10,161 nucleotides of DNA from JAEZRQ01 sp049294415 (GTDB lineage Bacteria > Patescibacteriota > Patescibacteriia > Patescibacteriales > UBA12465), in assembly GCA_049294415.1 (NCBI GenBank), contig JBAQCS010000002.1:1-10161 (forward strand). Direction: 5' to 3'. Below, one piece after another: positions 7,344-10,161 of the stretch. Below the pieces are notes generated by a model. It ran no database searches. It was not told where the DNA came from and worked only from the letters and a program-made list of their open reading frames with translations. A program made the translations under genes and the position numbers. How positions within the stretch are numbered: the stretch's first letter is position 1; every line of letters begins with the position of its first letter.

Positions 7344-7371
7344 TTGACTTATTCTTATACCACGATATAAT
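7344..7371 (+). promoter_or_regulatory. Promoter of the candidate small RNA
   Basis: TTGACT (7344-7349), 16 bases, then a perfect TATAAT (7366-7371) on the plus strand. This is one of the two best consensus matches in the window. The predicted start is near 7378. No protein-coding gene lies downstream on this strand for over 2.6 kb. Confidence 0.7.
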
Positions 7372-7377
7372 AATCAT

Positions 7378-7453
7378 ATCTATTAGTTTACATTTGAACT
7401 AACAGGGTGTTACATCCGAGAGCCACCTTCTTAACAGCGGGTGGTTTTATTTT
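7378..7453 (+). ncRNA. Candidate small non-coding RNA, about 75 nt
   Basis: This short stretch lies between a near-consensus promoter and an intrinsic terminator. It has no ATG, so it does not encode a standard peptide. Two hairpins can be drawn: TTAGTT/AACTAA (7383-7388 with 7397-7402, 8-base loop), and the terminator CCACC/GGTGG (7423-7427 with 7440-7444) followed by TTTTATTTT. The linker between them, AGGGTG (7404-7409), can also pair with CACCTT (7424-7429), which would open the terminator. It matches no RNA family I recognise (not 6S, SRP, tmRNA or a riboswitch I know). It is divergent from rnpB and followed only by minus-strand genes, so it is not a leader of a coding gene. Confidence 0.55.
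7419..7453 (+). terminator. Intrinsic terminator of the candidate small RNA
   Basis: The stem GAGCCACC with GGTGGTTT (core CCACC 7423-7427, GGTGG 7440-7444, extended by a G-T wobble and A-T pairs) is followed on the plus strand by TTTTATTTT. Confidence 0.7.
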
Positions 7454-7516
7454 AGCTATTAGTAGGCCGTTTTATTAAGTTTCTGCCCCATATTTCCAGA
7501 ATATTTAAAATATCAC

Positions 7517-7534
7517 AAAAATCAAGGATAATTT
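7517..7534 (+). repeat. 18-bp exact direct repeat, copy 2
   Basis: Second copy of AAAAATCAAGGATAATTT (first at 7242-7259). The two copies enclose the candidate small RNA unit. Unlike copy 1, this one has no good -10 hexamer at promoter distance on the minus strand. Confidence 0.8.
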
Positions 7535-7616
7535 AGATCTTGTAATAAAATACGAAAAAGTGTTGATTATCATCGGGGACTTGGATAAGATTGGAACTTT
7601 TTTGTAATTATTTTTT

Positions 7617-7640
7617 CAAAAAACATTGATTACGATGTTT
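7617..7640 (-). terminator. Weak terminator after the two-TM protein gene
   Basis: On the minus strand AAACAT, 8-base loop, ATGTTT, then continuing Ts (stem 7640-7635 with 7626-7621). The stem is short and AT-rich but sits 18 bases after the stop codon in the right orientation. Confidence 0.4.
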
Positions 7641-7658
7641 ATTGTATTTAAATTATGA

Positions 7659-7934
7659 TTAAAATAAAGCTCTATAAATTACATACACCCAAGACAAACA
7701 CCCGTGCAATATTGCCCAAAAAATTGATCGATTAAAATCGTACGACAAAATCATTGCTAGTACTAATCCAGGAATATATAGCAACGACATACAATTATTA
7801 TAATTATTATTACTAGTTTGAATTTGATTGTTTTCTAAATCATCAATTCTACTTGCAAGGTCTTCAATATCAGGATAATCATCATTACCATCTATTTCTT
7901 CATTATAATTATATTCTTCATTTGAAATACTCAT
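7659..7934 (-). CDS. Small two-TM membrane protein with acidic N-terminus
   Basis: This is a 91-residue protein. The first 45 residues are acidic and Asn-rich (NYNEEIDGNDDYPDIEDLASRIDDLENNQ), with a short heptad-like stretch at about 24-35. Two hydrophobic segments follow: about 49-66 (MSLLYIPGLVLAMILS) and about 70-90 (SIFWAILHGCLSWVYVIY). The phrase WAILHG..(S/G)W.YVIYxA resembles, from memory, a widespread family of small bacterial membrane proteins of unknown role; I cannot confirm that here. It lies 38 bases downstream of the single-TM protein gene on the same strand, so the two are probably co-transcribed. No Shine-Dalgarno motif is seen, and no function is assigned. Confidence 0.7.
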   Translation of the reverse strand: MSISNEEYNYNEEIDGNDDYPDIEDLASRIDDLENNQIQTSNNNYNNCMSLLYIPGLVLAMILSYDFNRSIFWAILHGCLSWVYVIYRALF

Positions 7935-7972
7935 ATAAAATTAGTAATATTTTAATTTTTTTATAATTAACA

Positions 7973-8875
7973 TTACGCCCGCGATACTAAAAACATTCTT
8001 ATTTTTTTAAATATTGTATCTTTTGTTTTTATGTATTTTCCAGTGTTAACTGTATTTTTATATAGTTTATATTTTTTAATTATAAAAATAAAATTTCTAA
8101 CATCAATACCTAAATTATCAGCCTCTTGTTGGACATCATCTATTGTTGAATTTTGTAATTCATAAATACTTTTTATATTTTCTTTTTTTAACTTTATTTT
8201 TGCGTCAATATTAAATCTTAACTGTAGTTGTGTTGCTATGTCATAGCCATTTAGAATAATTAATCTGGAATCCTTATATTGACCATTTCCTATATTAACT
8301 ATATCGGAATATGAAATCATTGGATTTTCTGCATAATATTTTTCAAAAGATTCTCCAATTATTCTTGAATTTTCATCGTAATCCGATACCAAATTATAAA
8401 ATACTTTTATCCCTGCCCCTAAAAGGTCACTTTTATTTTTCAATAACAACGATAAATTACTTAAATGAGCTCTATAGCAATCATCTGTTCTATGTTTAAC
8501 ACCCCTTAAGCTAGGGTGCCCATCACTGAAATCGTTTGCTATAGCTTTTTGTTTAAAATCTTCTATTAAAACTTTATTGCTCTCCCTTGTTTTTTTAACT
8601 GTTAATACATTTATAAAGATTTCTGTGCACAAATCATATGCAATACCTTCTTTTATTTTTTTTCTTTTATAAAAGTATATAAATAATTCGGTTAGGGCAA
8701 TTAATAGAGCTGTTGATAAGGCTGATATTAATGCTATTACCCACCCCTCTTGATACCATTCGTAATAATTATTTTTTTCTACTATCTTTTCTATTCTAAA
8801 TAAAACATTTTCAAACTTAATACTATTTGTATTTATTAAATCATTTACTATTTTTATTATATCAGATGTCTCCAT
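7973..8875 (-). CDS. Single-TM protein with large cytoplasmic domain, unknown function
   Basis: This is a 300-residue protein. A short N-terminal helix-rich part (1-43) precedes one clear membrane helix (about 45-68, GWVIALISALSTALLIALTELFIYFY), then RKKIK, so the large C-terminal part should be cytoplasmic. That part is mostly helical and contains TDDCYRAHLSNLSLLL (130-145) followed by FYNLVSDY. This is a pattern loosely like many unassigned 'membrane helix plus helical bundle' proteins. I see no catalytic motif. Base composition is lower in G+C than the operon genes, which fits an accessory gene. It is likely co-transcribed with the two-TM gene at 7659-7934. Its ATG lies inside another short open frame (8857-9054), in a different phase. 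Confidence 0.75.
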   Translation of the reverse strand: METSDIIKIVNDLINTNSIKFENVLFRIEKIVEKNNYYEWYQEGWVIALISALSTALLIALTELFIYFYKRKKIKEGIAYDLCTEIFINVLTVKKTRESNKVLIEDFKQKAIANDFSDGHPSLRGVKHRTDDCYRAHLSNLSLLLKNKSDLLGAGIKVFYNLVSDYDENSRIIGESFEKYYAENPMISYSDIVNIGNGQYKDSRLIILNGYDIATQLQLRFNIDAKIKLKKENIKSIYELQNSTIDDVQQEADNLGIDVRNFIFIIKKYKLYKNTVNTGKYIKTKDTIFKKIRMFLVSRA

Positions 8876-9054
8876 ATAGAGTGGTGATTTTTATTTATAA
8901 TCTTTAATAATTTTTCTTCCCCTTCATACCCACTTATTTTACCACTAACATAACCCATACGATAGCTAACTCCATCACTCATTAACCGCCAATTAGTTTT
9001 AACTGATACGCTATCAATGATTTTCTTTAGCTTGTGACGACTACTACATTCGCT
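8857..9054 (-). pseudogene. Probable 5'-truncated gene remnant
   Basis: This minus-strand frame is open for 65 codons between stops but lacks any ATG, GTG or TTG until codon 25 (ATG at 8982). The translation looks like ordinary protein, with phrases such as KTNWRLMSDGVSYRMGYVSG and GYEGEEKLLKIIN, and the stretch is more G+C-rich than its surroundings. It runs 19 bases into the start of the next gene, in another phase. The simplest reading is the C-terminal end of a lost gene. The alternative is a real 41-residue peptide starting at 8982, translated ahead of the membrane protein. I do not recognise the family. Confidence 0.35.
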
Positions 9055-9093
9055 TTATTTCTCTAATTAATATTTTTTATCATAACTATTTAG

Positions 9094-9125
9094 TATATAG
9101 CATGCTAGTTCAAGAAAAGTTCAAG
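9094..9125 (-). promoter_or_regulatory. Possible promoter with 7-4-7 direct repeat
   Basis: On the minus strand CTTGAAC-TTTT-CTTGAAC (9125-9108) is a pair of identical 7-mers with an 11-bp period. It is followed by the 10-bp palindrome TAGCATGCTA (9107-9098), which overlaps an extended -10 element TGC-TATATA (TATATA 9099-9094). TTGAAC in the distal copy is 19 bases from TATATA, longer than ideal. It would start a transcript near 9087 reading into the remnant and the single-TM protein gene. Confidence 0.35.
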
Positions 9126-9187
9126 ATTTATAGAGACAACAATATACTAGGTTTTTCTATAATTAATTTAAATAACAATTAAATAAT

Positions 9188-9379
9188 TTATTTCTTAAAT
9201 ATAATATAATTATTTTGTAAGTATATTAATTCTTTTATCTTCTGTTCAATTATTACTGAATTTTTTATATTTTTATACTTTATATTTTCTTGTAATAAAA
9301 TAAGTATAGTAGCGAGGGTGCCAAAATAATCATTACTACTTACATGAAATTCTAACTCTTTAATATTTTCACTGGTCAT
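9188..9379 (-). CDS. Small conserved-looking protein, unknown function
   Basis: This is a 63-residue soluble protein. Its first half (LEFHVSSNDYFGTLATILILL, about residues 9-29) looks structured, and its second half is a Lys/Ile/Asn-rich helix (EQKIKELIYLQNNY). There is no signal peptide; the hydrophobic run TLATILILL is too short for a membrane helix. The N-terminal phrase HVSSNDYFGTLAT reads like a conserved motif of a small protein family, but I cannot name it. It lies 26 bases beyond the T-run of the HU terminator on the same strand, with no clear promoter of its own, so it may depend on read-through. No Shine-Dalgarno motif is seen. The reality of this gene is moderately supported. Confidence 0.5.
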   Translation of the reverse strand: MTSENIKELEFHVSSNDYFGTLATILILLQENIKYKNIKNSVIIEQKIKELIYLQNNYIIFKK

Positions 9380-9405
9380 ATATCATCTTTTAATAAAATT
9401 GTAAC

Positions 9406-9444
9406 AAAAAAAATAAAAACCACCTGATTCCGTAGGTGGTTTTT
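9406..9444 (-). terminator. Strong intrinsic terminator of the HU gene
   Basis: On the minus strand AAAAACCACCT pairs with AGGTGGTTTTT (9444-9434 with 9425-9415, 8-base loop), followed by A and a run of eight Ts (9413-9406). It lies 25 bases after the HU stop codon. The plus-strand T-run is also present but short, so it serves mainly the minus strand. Confidence 0.9.
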
Positions 9445-9469
9445 ATATGAGAGTATGTTGTGCTAAATA

Positions 9470-9775
9470 TTATAGAACAGCATCCTTAACAGCCTTAGCT
9501 AGACGGAACTTAACCACAGTTTTAGCTGGGATTTTGATAGTTTCGCCAGTAGCAGGGTTGCGGCCTTCACGAGCCTTTCTCTTAGCTTTTACTAACTTAC
9601 CGAAGCCAGGAACGATGCATTCACCATTCTTTTTAACTTCTTTGTAAGTCATTTCAGTCATAGCTTCGATGAAGCCATTAACATCTTTTTTGGACATGCC
9701 AGTAGCTTCAGCTAAGCTTGCTACCATTTGAGCCTTAGTCATTTTAGACATAGTTTTGCATGGGGCTTTCGACAT
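9470..9775 (-). CDS. HU-family nucleoid DNA-binding protein
   Basis: HU-type proteins are small basic dimers that bend and compact DNA. This one is 101 residues from the ATG at 9775. The body matches the family: TKAQMVASLAEATGMSKKDV (helical base), VPGFGKLVKAKRKARE (56-70, start of the beta saddle), and GRNPATGETIKIPA (71-84), the arm tip and its signature. The final FRLAKAVKDAVL is the usual closing helix. HU is usually about 90 residues starting near MTKAQ (Met12 here). The extra MSKAPCKTMSK may be real, or translation may start at ATG 9751 (residue 9) or at Met12. A TTG at 9778 directly before the ATG is less likely. No Shine-Dalgarno motif precedes any candidate. It has its own promoter and terminator. 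Confidence 0.95.
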   Translation of the reverse strand: MSKAPCKTMSKMTKAQMVASLAEATGMSKKDVNGFIEAMTEMTYKEVKKNGECIVPGFGKLVKAKRKAREGRNPATGETIKIPAKTVVKFRLAKAVKDAVL

Positions 9776-9884
9776 CAATAATTTATTTTAAAAAAAATAA
9801 ACTAAGGATGACTGCTGCCTAAATTATTAAATTAAAAATTTGTTATAATTTTCAAATTTTCAATTAACCTTGATTTACAAAGGT

Positions 9885-9913
9885 ATTATAGCATACCCAA
9901 AAATATTTGCCAA
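9885..9913 (-). promoter_or_regulatory. HU gene promoter
   Basis: TTGGCA (9913-9908), 17 bases ending in TGC, then TATAAT (9890-9885): a near-consensus promoter with extended -10. The predicted start near 9878 leaves a leader of about 103 bases before the ATG at 9775, the longest in this window. Confidence 0.8.
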
Positions 9914-9960
9914 TAAACAAAGGGCCAATCTGTCCACACTTTAAAATAAACTGACAAACC

Positions 9961-9989
9961 TTGACTTTTTTGCCATTATTTGGTATAAT
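9961..9989 (+). promoter_or_regulatory. Response-regulator gene promoter
   Basis: TTGACT (9961-9966), 17 bases, TATAAT (9984-9989) on the plus strand. The predicted start at 9996 gives a 28-base leader. It is divergent from the HU promoter, with 47 bases between the two -35 boxes. Confidence 0.8.
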
Positions 9990-10023
9990 CTTTTTAGTTC
10001 TTAAACAGTTAAACACTTAGCAA

Positions 10024-10161
10024 ATGAAAATTTTAATCGTCGATGACGATAAATCAAACTTAATTTTATGTGCAGCAATTTTCAAAGAACATGCTACACA
10101 TCAAATTTCTGATTCCCGCGAAGCGATATCCGCCTTCAAAGAAATTAAACCCGATATAGTT
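10024..10161 (+). CDS. Response regulator receiver domain, N-terminal part (cut by window edge)
   Basis: There are 46 codons from ATG 10024 to the right edge, in frame and open. MKILIVDDDKSN carries the acidic cluster (D7-D9) that holds Mg2+ in CheY-like receiver domains. LILCAAIFKEHATHQISDSREAISAFKEIKPDIV fits helix 1, strand 2, helix 2 and the start of strand 3. The phosphorylated aspartate would fall just past the edge and is not seen, and neither is any output domain, so the class (OmpR, NarL, single-domain, hybrid) is unknown. It has a near-consensus promoter 35 bases upstream and is the first gene of its transcript. No Shine-Dalgarno motif is seen. Confidence 0.9.
   Translation, partial: MKILIVDDDKSNLILCAAIFKEHATHQISDSREAISAFKEIKPDIV

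Larger units (their letters stand above)
7216..7658. other. 443-base gene-free region between rnpB and the two-TM gene
   Basis: No open frame longer than about 25 codons looks coding on either strand. The region holds the rnpB promoter and overlapping hairpin, two exact copies of an 18-bp repeat, a tandem 11-bp repeat, a plus-strand promoter, a candidate small RNA with its terminator, and a weak terminator of the minus-strand gene at 7659. The part between 7454 and 7516 and the part from 7535 to 7610 show nothing I can name. Confidence 0.7.

Noticed and set aside
7327..7371. 14-codon plus-strand ORF starting MGKLW over the small RNA promoter
   Set aside because: It lies upstream of the predicted transcript start, so it would not be transcribed from that promoter.
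7563..7591. Plus-strand TTGATT-17-TAAGAT promoter-like pair
   Set aside because: Both hexamers are only partial matches, nothing structured or coding follows on the plus strand, and such pairs are common in AT-rich DNA.
8311..8499. Plus-strand 62-codon open frame
   Set aside because: Antisense to the 300-residue membrane protein gene; AT-rich chance frame.
7216..9187. CRISPR array, IS element or integrase-bearing mobile element
   Set aside because: No regularly spaced repeats, no terminal inverted repeats and no transposase or recombinase motif were found; only the pair of 18-bp repeats.
9447..9647. Plus-strand 66-codon open frame
   Set aside because: It lies antisense inside the clear HU gene, and its composition (Arg/Ala/Leu-rich) is a shadow of it.

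Overview
The window reads as a piece of an AT-rich bacterial chromosome (roughly one third G+C by eye). Its promoters fit a sigma70-like consensus (TTGACA-like, about 17 bp, TATAAT-like, often with an extended TG), but its starts almost all lack a Shine-Dalgarno motif. The compact gene order, the small coiled-coil and membrane proteins of unknown function and the sugar-transferase content suggest a Candidate Phyla Radiation / Patescibacteria genome. That placement is an inference from general character; no marker here proves it.

Left end (1-1572): an unrecognised gene runs off the left edge on the minus strand. Next is a small coiled-coil protein on the minus strand with its own promoter and terminator. 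A divergently transcribed short sugar-1-phosphate transferase (PglC-like) follows on the plus strand, with an unusually shortened catalytic core.

Centre (1599-7250): one long minus-strand block. A sigma70-like promoter at 7222-7250 drives the RNase P RNA gene (rnpB). With a 20-base gap and no visible terminator, this leads into a large polyprenyl-phosphate glycosylphosphotransferase (WbaP/EpsE type), two GT4 glycosyltransferases, then dtd (D-aminoacyl-tRNA deacylase) and mnmA (tRNA 2-thiouridylase). The genes are packed with gaps of 1-14 bases and one ATGA overlap. The block ends at a palindromic terminator shared with the convergent short sugar transferase. The glycosyl genes would load a sugar phosphate on undecaprenyl phosphate and extend it into a surface glycan. 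The two tRNA quality and modification genes ride on the same transcript.

Right-centre (7216-9400): an accessory-looking AT-rich stretch between rnpB and the HU gene. Its most interesting part is a compact plus-strand unit at 7322-7453. It holds a tandem 11-bp direct repeat touching the -35 box of a strong promoter, then about 75 nt of non-coding RNA with one hairpin and an intrinsic terminator. This is a candidate regulated small RNA. An 18-bp exact repeat flanks the unit. Beyond it lie a two-TM small protein, a single-TM 300-residue protein, what looks like a 5'-truncated gene remnant, and a 63-residue protein, none with a recognised function.

Right end (9406-10161): an HU-family DNA-binding protein (minus strand) with a consensus promoter and a strong terminator, and divergently the first 46 codons of a response regulator with a near-consensus promoter.
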